Positions 38,529-47,081 are shown, counted from the first letter of the stretch. The stretch is 64,000 nucleotides of DNA from Crocinitomicaceae bacterium (GCA_016708105.1 JADJGJ010000001.1:1178001-1242000), one strand, 5' to 3'. Numbers and translations: made by a program. The notes: a model not told the origin generated them from the sequence alone.

Positions 38529-39215
38529 ATGATGAAAAAGTATGTACTCGCCCTGTGTATGGGTTCTTTATTGACAAATGTTCAAGCCGGTGAAATTGAT
38601 AAAGCGGTTGATCCGTTTTCAACAGTTGTAATCACCGGAAATTTTGTGATCACCATGATTGAATCAACTGAAGAAAAAGTTCATGTTGTCAATAATGATG
38701 AAAATGTCACAGATGATAAAATCCTAATTACTACAGAAGGCAGTACACTTGATATTAAAATCAAAGGAGATACCTACAAGCAACGGGATATTGAAATGAC
38801 CATTTATTACAAAAAAGTGAATCAAATTGATGCTAAAAGAGGTGCACGAGTGACTGTGAGTAATCCTTTGAAAGGAGATGTAATTACCTTTACTTGTTCT
38901 ATGGGTGGCCAGGTGCGCGCTGAAATTGAAGCAGGCACAGCCAAATTAAAAATATCCAATGATGGTTTAATTGATGTAAAAGGAACAGCAACCATGGCTG
39001 AAATGGAAGTAAGCACCGGAGGTACACTCAACGCAGGATCACTGGTAACAGAATCAGCCAGTGCAAAAGTTACCGCAGGTGGTTCAATCAAAGTAAATGC
39101 ATCTAAAAAACTTTCGGTATCTGTAACTTCAGGTGGTAACATCACTTATAAAGGCAACCCTGAAACGTACGAAGAAACCACTAAACTGGGCGGTACCATC
39201 ACACGCGAACAATGA
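38529..39215 (+). CDS. Exported DUF2807 (GIN-domain) protein
   Basis: A 228-residue protein with a signal peptide (ends TNVQAG). The rest is a repetitive parallel beta-structure of the putative auto-transporter adhesin head GIN domain: PFSTVVITGNFVITMIESTE at the start and later turns such as AEMEVSTGGTLNAGS and LSVSVTSGGNITYKG. Function is unknown in the family; it is probably periplasmic or surface. It overlaps the following lipoprotein gene by 4 bases. Confidence 0.85.
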   Translation: MMKKYVLALCMGSLLTNVQAGEIDKAVDPFSTVVITGNFVITMIESTEEKVHVVNNDENVTDDKILITTEGSTLDIKIKGDTYKQRDIEMTIYYKKVNQIDAKRGARVTVSNPLKGDVITFTCSMGGQVRAEIEAGTAKLKISNDGLIDVKGTATMAEMEVSTGGTLNAGSLVTESASAKVTAGGSIKVNASKKLSVSVTSGGNITYKGNPETYEETTKLGGTITREQ

Positions 39216-39799
39216 AGTTTTTTGCTATTGGTTTGATTTATTTTTCATGCTTTGCACTGGTTTCATGTGGTGCAAATAATGAAAATTCGTCAGAAAATTT
39301 TGTTAGTGATACCACTGTTATTACTGACGCTTATCCTGTTTTAGAAGATGAGGTAATTCCCATCATGGAGCATTTGCAAATGTGTACCACATCTGATACC
39401 ATTTTGCATTTACCACCGTGTAGCAATAAATATTTTAGAGTATTTAAAAATCGTCCGGACAGAAACTGGTCAGAGGGCTTTATTGTTGAAATGATTCCCG
39501 GTCTGTTCAATGCCCCGGTGCATCAAGTGGTGATTGTTGAAGGGTATTTTGGAAAATATCAAATCATCAACCAGTACTTTGGTCATCTGATTGAAATGCG
39601 CACTTCACCTTCAGGTTGTAATGATTTGCTGATTGGTTATGATGATCCTGATCTTGGAATTGTTGCTATCCGTCATGAATGGTTGGGGCAGAAATATGAT
39701 ATTGTAGATGTAGAGGACATCAATGGACACAGGGTATTGCCTCAGTTTAAAGATTCAGTGAATGCTATTTTTCTTCCAGCATTTGCGGCAGGTCACTGA
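39212..39799 (+). CDS. Lipoprotein of unknown function
   Basis: A 195-residue protein. Its N-terminus MKFFAIGLIYFSCFALVSCG has a lipobox with Cys19. I do not recognise the mature domain; it contains CSNKYFRVFKNRPDRNWSEG and a Cys-rich first part (LQMCTTSDTILHLPPCSN). The ATGA overlap with the GIN-domain gene suggests the two work at the same envelope site. Confidence 0.75.
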   Translation: MKFFAIGLIYFSCFALVSCGANNENSSENFVSDTTVITDAYPVLEDEVIPIMEHLQMCTTSDTILHLPPCSNKYFRVFKNRPDRNWSEGFIVEMIPGLFNAPVHQVVIVEGYFGKYQIINQYFGHLIEMRTSPSGCNDLLIGYDDPDLGIVAIRHEWLGQKYDIVDVEDINGHRVLPQFKDSVNAIFLPAFAAGH

Positions 39800-39875
39800 G
39801 CATGTTCTGAAATAAGCACAACAAAATACTCCAACTCTCACCAGACTTTTTATTTTTGTTCTCAGAATAAATATC

Positions 39876-41873
39876 ATGAGAACTTTTTTTATTGCCTGCT
39901 TCATTAACGTTTCAGCATTCGGTCAGACTCAAATGGAATTGATTTTTCCGGAAGCAATTTTATCTGACATTGAAACTGAAATTGAAATTAATTCCATGGG
40001 AGATTCTATTCCTGCATCACTTTCAGTGAACGGAATTGAAACACCGGTGATCATTGATGCTGAGCGAATGTACTTTATTCACCAATTTGAATTTGGTGAA
40101 AAATTAAGTATTGCTAATTATGAAATCGTGGGCGAACAGCCTTCGGTAATTCCTTTGTGGACATCTGTTTTGCCTCCGCTCATTGCTATTTTATTTGCCT
40201 TGATTTTTAAAGAAGTTATTTTTTCCATGATCTCCGGAATTTTTCTGGGTGGAGCAATCATGGGATTTTTTGCGGAAGGATTCACCGGAATTTTCACCGG
40301 ATTTTTAAAAGTAATTGATACATATATTTTAAATTCCATGAATGATGCCAGTCACTTGAGTGTGGTACTTTTTTCAATTGTGATTGGAGGTGTTGTAGCA
40401 ATTATTTCACGTAACGGAGGCATGCATGGTATTGTGAATATCATTGTGAAATTTGCAAGCAATGCCCGTAACGGACAATTGGCTGCATATTTTTTAGGTA
40501 TTGCCATTTTCTTTGATGATTATGCAAATACGTTGGTTGTTGGAAATACCATGCGCCCAATTACCGATCGTCTGAAAATTTCACGAGAAAAATTATCATA
40601 CATTGTGGATGCAACGGCTGCGCCGGTTTCAGCTATTGCATTTGTAACAACGTGGATTGGAGCAGAGCTTGGTTATATTTCAAAAGGTGTTGAAGGAATT
40701 AATGCCACCGGTGGTGAACAAATTAATGAAGGTGTCTATTCTATTTTTTTAAATAGTTTACCTTATGCATTTTATCCCATTCTTACAATTTTTTTCATGG
40801 GATATCTGATTTGGCGTCAGCGTGATTTTGGTTCCATGTTGAAAGCTGAACGCAGAGCAAGACAAGGTGAAGTAGTGAATCCTGAAGTGAATGACGCTGA
40901 CTTGTCTGAAATGAAAGATATGGAGCCTGTGAAAGGTATTCGCTATCGCGCATTCAACGCGGTAATTCCGGTTGCAGTGATTGTACTTGGCACCATGGTA
41001 GGCTTGGTTTACACAGGATTTAATTCTCTGCAATCACAATTACTTGAACTTAGTCCTGCTGCTGAAATTCATGGTTGGGGAGATGTATGGAACAATATGC
41101 ATTTATTGGATAATACCGTGAACGGTTTCACCAGAAGATTGGGAACACTTATTGGTGCATCAGATTCTTATTCGGCTTTGTTGTGGGCATCCTTGTGTGC
41201 TCTTTTTGTTGCTATGGCGCTCACCATTTCACAACGCATCATGTCATTACAAAAAACTATGGAAACTGCTATTTCAGGTTTCAAAACCATGTTACCTGCC
41301 TTGTTGATTTTGATTCTGGCATGGTCACTTGCTTTAGTAACTGATGACATGCACACGGCCGATTATCTGACCGGTTTGATGAGTGGAAATATTGCACCAT
41401 GGCTGATACCTGCGTTCACTTTTGTTCTGTCTGCTGTGGTTGCTTTTTCAACCGGATCATCTTGGTCAACCATGGCGTTGGTTTATCCTTTGATTATTCC
41501 TGCAACATGGGCAATTTGTCTTGCGCCTGATTCAGGTATAGATGCTGCTGCGGCCATGCCAATTTTTTATAGTACCGTGAGTACCGTTTTAGCCGGAGCT
41601 GTTTTGGGTGATCATTGTTCACCAATTTCTGATACTACTATTCTTTCATCACTCGCAAGCGGATGCAACCACATTGACCATGTTCGTACGCAAATGCCGT
41701 ATGCTTTGACTGTTGGCGGAATTTCATTAGTGTGTGGTTCATTGTTGACTGCACTGGGCATTAATCCATGGATAGGTATGTTACTCGGGGCTATTGTTTG
41801 TGTACTGATTGTTGAGTTCATCGGGAAGAAAAACGACGTGCCGGATGTAAAATCTGATTCAACAAATGCCTAA
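39876..41873 (+). CDS. NhaC-family Na+/H+ antiporter with an exported N-terminal domain
   Basis: The 665-residue protein starts with a signal-like helix (FFIACFINVSAFGQ) and about 75 residues of an extracytoplasmic beta domain, unusual for the family. The NhaC core follows with about 11-12 membrane helices. Signatures are IFFDDYANTLVVGNTMRPIT, VDATAAPVSAIAFVTTWIGA, FSTGSSWSTMALVYPLIIPA and LGDHCSPISDTTILSS. The conserved aspartates of the transport path (DDYAN, GDHCSPISDT) are present. Probably exchanges Na+ or an organic cation for protons. The stop overlaps ruvX by 8 bases. Confidence 0.9.
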   Translation: MRTFFIACFINVSAFGQTQMELIFPEAILSDIETEIEINSMGDSIPASLSVNGIETPVIIDAERMYFIHQFEFGEKLSIANYEIVGEQPSVIPLWTSVLPPLIAILFALIFKEVIFSMISGIFLGGAIMGFFAEGFTGIFTGFLKVIDTYILNSMNDASHLSVVLFSIVIGGVVAIISRNGGMHGIVNIIVKFASNARNGQLAAYFLGIAIFFDDYANTLVVGNTMRPITDRLKISREKLSYIVDATAAPVSAIAFVTTWIGAELGYISKGVEGINATGGEQINEGVYSIFLNSLPYAFYPILTIFFMGYLIWRQRDFGSMLKAERRARQGEVVNPEVNDADLSEMKDMEPVKGIRYRAFNAVIPVAVIVLGTMVGLVYTGFNSLQSQLLELSPAAEIHGWGDVWNNMHLLDNTVNGFTRRLGTLIGASDSYSALLWASLCALFVAMALTISQRIMSLQKTMETAISGFKTMLPALLILILAWSLALVTDDMHTADYLTGLMSGNIAPWLIPAFTFVLSAVVAFSTGSSWSTMALVYPLIIPATWAICLAPDSGIDAAAAMPIFYSTVSTVLAGAVLGDHCSPISDTTILSSLASGCNHIDHVRTQMPYALTVGGISLVCGSLLTALGINPWIGMLLGAIVCVLIVEFIGKKNDVPDVKSDSTNA

Positions 41874-42279
41874 ATTACTAGCCATAGATTACGGCCTCAA
41901 GCGCTGTGGAATTGCAGTCACGGACGATTCTCAAATCATTGCATCACCCCTTACAACGGTTGAAACCAAAGTGCTTGAAAAATTTTTGGAGACTTATTTT
42001 TTAGCCAATAAAGTTGAGGCAATCATCCTTGGAGAGCCTCGGCGTTTAGACGGAACTGATACTCACAGTTCGGCCGCAGTGCGTGTGTTTAAGGAGAAAC
42101 TGGAAAAGAAATATCCGAACATGCCAATTCATTTTATAGATGAGCGTTTCACTTCTAAAATGGCATTTCAAAGCATGATAGACAGTGGCATGTCAAAAAA
42201 GAAAAGACAAGATAAAAGCATGGTAGATCAAATCAGTGCTGCTATTATTTTGCAATCTTTTATGAGTAGGAATGGGTAG
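41866..42279 (+). CDS. ruvX: Putative pre-16S rRNA nuclease / Holliday-junction resolvase-like protein
   Basis: A 137-residue RNase H-fold protein: LLAIDYGLKRCGIAVTDD (first catalytic Asp), EAIILGEPRRLDGT, VRVFKEKLEKKYPNMPIHFI, DERFTSKMAF and a KSMVDQISAAIIL end with the last Asp. Known family role: processing of the 16S rRNA 5' end. Its last 100 bases reappear at 45281-45390, bracketing an inserted island. The C-terminal residues therefore differ from what the other copy would encode (MSRNG here, MSRRR there). Confidence 0.93.
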   Translation: MPKLLAIDYGLKRCGIAVTDDSQIIASPLTTVETKVLEKFLETYFLANKVEAIILGEPRRLDGTDTHSSAAVRVFKEKLEKKYPNMPIHFIDERFTSKMAFQSMIDSGMSKKKRQDKSMVDQISAAIILQSFMSRNG

Positions 42280-42280
42280 G
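42171..42280 (+). repeat. ruvX 3'-end direct repeat, left copy
   Basis: Bases 42181-42270 are identical to 45291-45380, and similarity extends about ten bases either side. The two copies enclose the toxin-antitoxin/IS island. Confidence 0.9.
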
Positions 42281-42339
42281 TGGTGGAGCGTGCTATTTCA
42301 ATGAGCATTTCGCTGAATGAAACACTAGATCAACTTATT

Positions 42340-42476
42340 TTGAGCAATAGAATAATATTTTGGTATGCGGGTTGCAAAAAAAATGGTCGTTCCCGTAGTC
42401 TCAGGTCGCGACCTGAGACTACGTTCAGAAATCTACTCTGCAACCCGTATAGTATTGTTATAATTCTATTGTTCAA
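42340..42476. repeat. Palindromic repeat element, family copy 2
   Basis: Same design as the element at 5423. The outer arms begin with TTGAGCAATAGAAT and end with its imperfect mirror. The middle arms around 42364-42376 and 42439-42451 (TGCGGGTTGCA) carry one mismatch. The core 42395-42422 is a perfect 28-base palindrome with left half GTAGTCTCAGGTCG. Its right part is included in the 343-bp repeat and so recurs at 44390-44417. Confidence 0.8.
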
Positions 42477-42720
42477 TACCTGATTATCCGACACTCTCAA
42501 TAATACCTAACGCTTCTTCGGGTGTCAAAACAGCAAGATCACTTTTCTTGAAGTCTTTAACATTTCTGGTTACAATGGCTGTAATTTTTTTATTTGACAG
42601 GGCAGTGTAATATTGGATAGAATCTTCGTAGTCTTTAAAGTCAGAGTTTAGCGATTTTGCAATTATTTGTTTCGTTACGTCAACTGTTTCAATTAATGAT
42701 TCAAGGTCTATAAGGGTTCT
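42378..42720. repeat. 343-bp direct repeat flanking the IS, left copy
   Basis: Matches 44373-44715 base for base as far as I could compare. It abuts the left IS end at 42721; the right copy abuts the right end at 44372. It holds the palindromic core and the last 79 codons of the toxin gene. Long target duplications are a hallmark of IS1634/IS1549-type elements. Confidence 0.85.
42484..42720 (-). pseudogene. Truncated 3' copy of PIN toxin gene
   Basis: This encodes the last 79 residues of the toxin (RTLIDLESLIETVDVTKQ to the end), identical to the intact gene at 44479. The open frame runs on into IS sequence up to 42786, but those codons are not toxin sequence. It lacks the first catalytic Asp and any native start, so it is a duplication by-product rather than a working gene. 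Confidence 0.85.
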
Positions 42721-44372
42721 CCTGACTTCCGCACTGGGACACCCAAACTTAAAAGGAAAATAATTCAGCGAGGTATTTTTGTTCATTGGTTAACAAAAGT
42801 AGTCTTTTGATTTTGTCGTTATAACCATCTAAAACGACGGATATTTCTGTAATATTTTCAGCGATCTCAATCGCTTTGTTTGCGCTTATTTCCGCGCCTT
42901 TCTCGTTGAGTTGCCTTTCAAGTTCTTTGTAAATTTTATAAGCGACAAAAGAAATACAAATATGAGCTTCAATTCGGCGCTGCAAGCGGTGATAGATTGG
43001 TCTTATTTTCAAATCTGATTTTGATATTCTAAATGCTTTTTCAATCTGCCACAGATGATGGTAGTTTTCAATGATTTGTTTTTTATTGAGTTTAGCATTC
43101 GTGAGATACCCTTTAAGTCCATCCCATTTGCAGTCTTGTGCAATTTTTTCTTGATTAAGAGCAACGAGTATTTCACCATCCATCTTTAGAAATTTATTAT
43201 ATCCGCGGTTGTTTATGTTTGATTTGGTCAGGCGTCCGGTTCGTATTTGTTTGGCTATTTTTCTCAAGCCTTTTTCACGATTATAGCTGTCTTTCTTGGC
43301 TCGATCATCAGAATAAGTAATAATGAGTTTTAAATTCCCTTTTCTTATAACCGTACTTTGTCCGTTTTTAAGTTTTAGAGAAAGAATTTTTTCTTTGACA
43401 GATGCAGTTTCATTTTTTATTCGCGCTCCTAAAATAAACTCGTGATTTTTGCTTTGAAGTTCATCTATATTTGATTTTGAAAGTAGTCCGCTATCTGCTA
43501 TTATTACTAATTGCTTGAGGTTGTATTTTTCTTTAAAAGCATTAACCACGGGGAGCATTGTATGTCCTTCAAACTTGTTTCCTTCAAAAATTTCATACGC
43601 CAGCGGATAGCCATTTTTACTCACTAACAAGCCAAGCACTATTTGAGGATTTTGATGTTTACCTTCTTTAGAAAAACCCGTTTTCCGAAGTTCATCTTCC
43701 TGATCAATTTCAAAGTAAAGTGTTGTTACATCATAAAAGACAACACTGATTTGATTGTTCAAAATCTTAAGCGTATGATCATAGCTGATTTGTTGTACAA
43801 ATTTTTTGTGTCTATTGTAAAGCTTATCAAGATAACGATAAAGCTGATCTTCACTCCAATCAATTTGTTTGTAACGCAGAAGATATTCTGTGGTCTTTAA
43901 TTTGCTTTTGGGATATGCGATACGACCTAAAACAAGTTCCCTGAAAAATTCATCTTTGATTTTATCAAATCCTATCTCGTCAAAAATTCGACCTAACAAT
44001 AAATCATAACCAACACGTTTAAGGGTTTCTATTCCGTCTAAAAACTTAACGGCTTGTTCTAGTACATTTGAAAAATCGAGTTCCTGAGCACCTGAAAAGT
44101 TTCTTATCCAGGCATGACCTCTTTTAACCAAATCAGATATTTCCTCCTGATCTGAACCAACTCCAACGGTATGTAATACCTTATAACTACCAGAACTTTT
44201 ATCTATAATCTGAACTGAAATTTTCCCGCTTTTATTTTTCTTTTTGCGAATAAACATGAAGTAAAAGTAATAAACGAGACTCTGGGACACCCAAAAGCTG
44301 TTGTTTTTAGCGTCTATATACTTGATTTACTTATAGATAATATTTGAGCTTAGAAAAAGTGCGGAAGTCAGG
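42721..44372 (-). mobile_element. IS1634-type (IS4 superfamily) insertion sequence
   Basis: It is 1652 bases long. The terminal inverted repeats are perfect over 15 bases: CCTGACTTCCGCACT at 42721-42735 and its complement at 44358-44372. It carries one transposase gene on the minus strand and is bounded by 343-bp direct repeats. It sits inside what was the PIN toxin gene, yet the long duplication leaves one full toxin copy on the right. Confidence 0.88.
42749..44257 (-). CDS. IS1634-family DDE transposase
   Basis: I prefer the internal ATG at 44257 (MFIRKKKNKSGKISVQI), which is the usual family start; the frame is open to 44290. About 502 residues. The RNase H-type catalytic core has the first Asp in VVFYDVTTLYFE, the second in LVIIADSGLLSKSN, and the Glu in HLWQIEKAFRISKSDL, the YREK-like segment of the IS4 superfamily. 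Full length with no internal stop, so the element may be active. Confidence 0.9.
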   Translation of the reverse strand: MFIRKKKNKSGKISVQIIDKSSGSYKVLHTVGVGSDQEEISDLVKRGHAWIRNFSGAQELDFSNVLEQAVKFLDGIETLKRVGYDLLLGRIFDEIGFDKIKDEFFRELVLGRIAYPKSKLKTTEYLLRYKQIDWSEDQLYRYLDKLYNRHKKFVQQISYDHTLKILNNQISVVFYDVTTLYFEIDQEDELRKTGFSKEGKHQNPQIVLGLLVSKNGYPLAYEIFEGNKFEGHTMLPVVNAFKEKYNLKQLVIIADSGLLSKSNIDELQSKNHEFILGARIKNETASVKEKILSLKLKNGQSTVIRKGNLKLIITYSDDRAKKDSYNREKGLRKIAKQIRTGRLTKSNINNRGYNKFLKMDGEILVALNQEKIAQDCKWDGLKGYLTNAKLNKKQIIENYHHLWQIEKAFRISKSDLKIRPIYHRLQRRIEAHICISFVAYKIYKELERQLNEKGAEISANKAIEIAENITEISVVLDGYNDKIKRLLLLTNEQKYLAELFSF

Positions 44373-44715
44373 AAAAAATGGTCGTTCCCGTAGTCTCAGG
44401 TCGCGACCTGAGACTACGTTCAGAAATCTACTCTGCAACCCGTATAGTATTGTTATAATTCTATTGTTCAATACCTGATTATCCGACACTCTCAATAATA
44501 CCTAACGCTTCTTCGGGTGTCAAAACAGCAAGATCACTTTTCTTGAAGTCTTTAACATTTCTGGTTACAATGGCTGTAATTTTTTTATTTGACAGGGCAG
44601 TGTAATATTGGATAGAATCTTCGTAGTCTTTAAAGTCAGAGTTTAGCGATTTTGCAATTATTTGTTTCGTTACGTCAACTGTTTCAATTAATGATTCAAG
44701 GTCTATAAGGGTTCT
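44373..44715. repeat. 343-bp direct repeat flanking the IS, right copy
   Basis: Right partner of 42378-42720, with a constant offset of 1995 bases. It contains the second palindromic core (44390-44417) and the 3' half of the intact toxin gene. Confidence 0.85.
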
Positions 44716-44904
44716 TAGCATCTCCTTATGTGTACAGGTTTTACGGATGATGTAATAAATATTGGAATATGATAATGCAGAAATGAATAAATTAATTTTA
44801 TCCTTTTCTGCATATTGAAATAGTTTTGCTCCGGCTCTTGAAAAGGGTTTGCGGTCTGCGAGTGTGTCAATAATTACATTGGTGTCCAAGAATAAATTTT
44901 TCAT
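44479..44904 (-). CDS. PIN-domain toxin (VapC-like ribonuclease)
   Basis: A 141-residue protein with an N-terminal NLFLDTNVIIDTLADRKPFS (first catalytic Asp), a central SDFKDYEDSIQYYTA (acidic pair) and TRNVKDFKKSDLAVLTPEE near the end, the three acidic clusters of PIN nucleases. As a toxin it would cut RNA and be neutralised by the upstream-encoded partner. The start overlaps the antitoxin stop by 4 bases, the classic order for such pairs. The gene is intact although the IS inserted into it, because the target was duplicated. Confidence 0.9.
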   Translation of the reverse strand: MKNLFLDTNVIIDTLADRKPFSRAGAKLFQYAEKDKINLFISALSYSNIYYIIRKTCTHKEMLRTLIDLESLIETVDVTKQIIAKSLNSDFKDYEDSIQYYTALSNKKITAIVTRNVKDFKKSDLAVLTPEEALGIIESVG

Positions 44905-45149
44905 TTACCATGTTTTTTTATGATTTCTTCAGCAAGAGTATTTTTGTAATCAAAGTTTTTGGGAAGTTTAACAGAACCAACTAATCTTTTCACTTTTGGA
45001 GAAAGTTCTTCGGAGTCCTGTTGTTTATTTACTAAAGTTTTCAAATAATTCTCAATTAATTCTGAAAGACTTCTGCCTTTCATGTGAGCATATGTTTTGG
45101 CTGTTTTAATAACGTCCTGCTCGATTGTGAGTGTTAATTTAGTTGTCAT
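44901..45149 (-). CDS. Antitoxin of the PIN toxin (DUF6364-like)
   Basis: An 82-residue protein from the ATG at 45149. MTTKLTLTIEQDVIKTAKTY and GRSLSELIENYLKTL resemble the ribbon-helix-helix part of DUF6364-type antitoxins. The tail (PKNFDYKNTLAEEIIKKHGK) would wrap the toxin. The open frame extends 28 codons upstream but that part is not typical. Likely autoregulates the pair. Confidence 0.85.
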   Translation of the reverse strand: MTTKLTLTIEQDVIKTAKTYAHMKGRSLSELIENYLKTLVNKQQDSEELSPKVKRLVGSVKLPKNFDYKNTLAEEIIKKHGK

Positions 45150-45280
45150 GACACGTATGAATTGTTTTACAAATATACGTGTCTTTTTTCGATAATTCAA
45201 ATTTATATCGTCACTTGAGTATGCTTCTGACATTTTGCCACAGTTGCATATTTGGGGTCAATACACTGTTAACTCGCACA

Positions 45281-45390
45281 AAGAATGAAAGACAGTGGCA
45301 TGTCAAAAAAGAAAAGACAAGATAAAAGCATGGTAGATCAAATCAGTGCTGCTATTATTTTGCAATCTTTTATGAGTAGGAGGAGGTAGG
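45281..45390 (+). repeat. ruvX 3'-end direct repeat, right copy
   Basis: A non-coding copy of the last 30 or so codons of ruvX with its stop codon (ends AGGAGGTAG rather than AATGGGTAG). No start codon or upstream ruvX sequence is attached. It marks the right border of the island that begins after 42280. Confidence 0.9.
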
Positions 45391-45528
45391 TACAATCTTA
45401 TCAATACCCCCCTGTGCATTCTCTATTCTCTCATCAGGCACAAATCTTGCAATTGCTTTGTACATTAGCAAAATGAAATGAGTCATCGTGTATTCACCTG
45501 ACTGCAAAGTGACACTATTTGGTTTATC

Positions 45529-46773
45529 ATGAACATGAAAGAAATTATTCTATTAGCAGCTTTTTTTTATACCGGCATTTCGTTCGGGCAATATTTTAAA
45601 AAAACAGAGTCGGGTTTTGAGATGTATAAAGATTCGGCATTATCCGAACGAGCCGGACTTGTTGCGTTTGAACAATGCTGGTGCAAACCCGTGTATGCTG
45701 AAGACAGCACAATATTGTATTATCATGCCCGCAAAAGTCAACGTGGTTTTTATTCAGCTTCAAAGAATGGAAAATGGGCAATCATTCAAGCTGACGGAAC
45801 AGCAAGTTCTGATTTTATTTTTAACGGTCCGGTGGAGCAACGTAAATCAGGTCATTTTCTTGTGTTTGAAAATTTGAAAGATACGCTTGACATCTTGCGT
45901 TATAAAATTGGTTCTACTGTTTCGCGCTATGATTCACTGATGAATCTTGACACTTCATTTTTTATCATGGATGATTACAAAGGAAGTTTGTTAGTATCTG
46001 CTGACAAAATAAAGTTTGGCATTATCAATTCTGATTTTAAAGTTTTATTACCCATGAAGTATGAGAGTGTCACTTATAAAATGCTGAACTTCCGGTTTAA
46101 TCCATCGGGATTATTGCCCCTTGAAAATGAACTAGACAAATGCGGTGTGGTGAATTATTTGGGTAAAACAGTTGTTCCATTCAACTATGAATGGATGAAT
46201 GATTATGTATGGAATGATAATTTCATCTTTATTCAAAATGGAAAAAAGAAAGGATTTATCAATAGTCAAAACCAGATTACCGTTACCATGAAATATGAAA
46301 CCCTACCGATGATTCTTGGTCCAAAAAATTTAGTGGCTGATGAAAATTATACCTGGTTTGTGAATGAAAAATTTGAAGCTATTTCAGAAAAATATCAGGC
46401 ATTGTCACGTGAAGGAGATGTTTATTTTTTCAAACAAAATTATAAATGGGGCGTGATGGATCTGGATATGAAAATCATTATTCCAAATAGTTATACATCT
46501 ATTGAATATGGACCACGATTAAAATCAGATCCTTCATTCAAGTGTTATTATGCGGTGAAAAATGGAAAATACGGTCTCATTTCACTCACCAATGAAATTA
46601 TTATTCCTTTTGAATACGAATGCGTTTGCGCCTTGTCCTATTACGCACCGGATAATTGGTACATTGAATTTAAAAAAGCAGGCACACTCTATCGTTTTGA
46701 TCATACCGGAAAATTAATTGAAAAAGTGAGCGGCGAAGGCAAAAGTTGTCTTTGTGAAATGACCGCACCGTAA
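45529..46773 (+). CDS. Exported WG-repeat protein
   Basis: A 414-residue protein with a signal peptide (ends YTGISFGQ). It contains about six WG/KWG-type units: NGKWAIIQADGT, KCGVVNYLGKTVVPFNYEW, KKKGFINSQNQITV, YKWGVMDLDMKIIIPNSY and GKYGLISLTNEIIIPFEYE. Such repeats form beta-structures of unknown role. The stop codon abuts the start of the duplicated RiPP cassette. Confidence 0.85.
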   Translation: MNMKEIILLAAFFYTGISFGQYFKKTESGFEMYKDSALSERAGLVAFEQCWCKPVYAEDSTILYYHARKSQRGFYSASKNGKWAIIQADGTASSDFIFNGPVEQRKSGHFLVFENLKDTLDILRYKIGSTVSRYDSLMNLDTSFFIMDDYKGSLLVSADKIKFGIINSDFKVLLPMKYESVTYKMLNFRFNPSGLLPLENELDKCGVVNYLGKTVVPFNYEWMNDYVWNDNFIFIQNGKKKGFINSQNQITVTMKYETLPMILGPKNLVADENYTWFVNEKFEAISEKYQALSREGDVYFFKQNYKWGVMDLDMKIIIPNSYTSIEYGPRLKSDPSFKCYYAVKNGKYGLISLTNEIIIPFEYECVCALSYYAPDNWYIEFKKAGTLYRFDHTGKLIEKVSGEGKSCLCEMTAP

Positions 46774-46852
46774 AAAAATCTCCCCGGAGTGAAAGCTCAA
46801 ACCGGAGAGACCGAACAATTCACAGATAGGTGAAAATCTGTGTCATCACGAA
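46772..46852 (-). ncRNA. Candidate small RNA or structured leader, copy A
   Basis: Read on the minus strand there is a perfect 7-bp hairpin (CACAGAT...ATCTGTG, 46821-46842), then a G+C stem (46779-46787 with 46802-46810, one G-U pair) followed by seven T. That is terminator-like for a leftward transcript of about 80 bases. The same structures are conserved in copy B at 59342-59421. No leftward gene lies to the right, so either this is a small RNA or the stem serves as a terminator for the flanking genes. Confidence 0.4.
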
Positions 46853-47007
46853 AATACAATCAAAAGTTCGGCGTGGAAATAGCGGTTTTTTCAGGTTAAA
46901 TCATTTGTTATTCTACCAATTTCGCATCGGTACTTCATGTAGAATCCGGTATTATATAAAAGCCAAATATCACATGGTATATTTGTGTTAAATCTTTGAA
47001 AATCATA

Positions 47008-47039
47008 GGGGGGGGGGTGATTTAGATCATAGAATCTAA
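47008..47039 (+). promoter_or_regulatory. Homopolymeric G tract and inverted repeat before regulator A
   Basis: Ten G (47008-47017) are followed by TTAGAT-N6-ATCTAA (47022-47039). The tract lies 64 bases before the ATG. Copy B has twelve G at the same place, so tract length varies between copies. Confidence 0.6.
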
Positions 47040-47081
47040 GTATATATTTCACAAAACTTTCTCCATCATTTGACCCAACCT

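Noticed and set aside
42484..42786. Separate 100-residue gene at the left IS border
   Set aside because: It is the duplicated 3' end of the toxin gene read on into IS sequence; it has no native start.
46779..46810. Ordinary rightward terminator of the WG-repeat gene
   Set aside because: The T run needed for a rightward terminator is missing after the stem; the A run before it makes it terminator-like only for leftward transcription. A two-way role remains possible.
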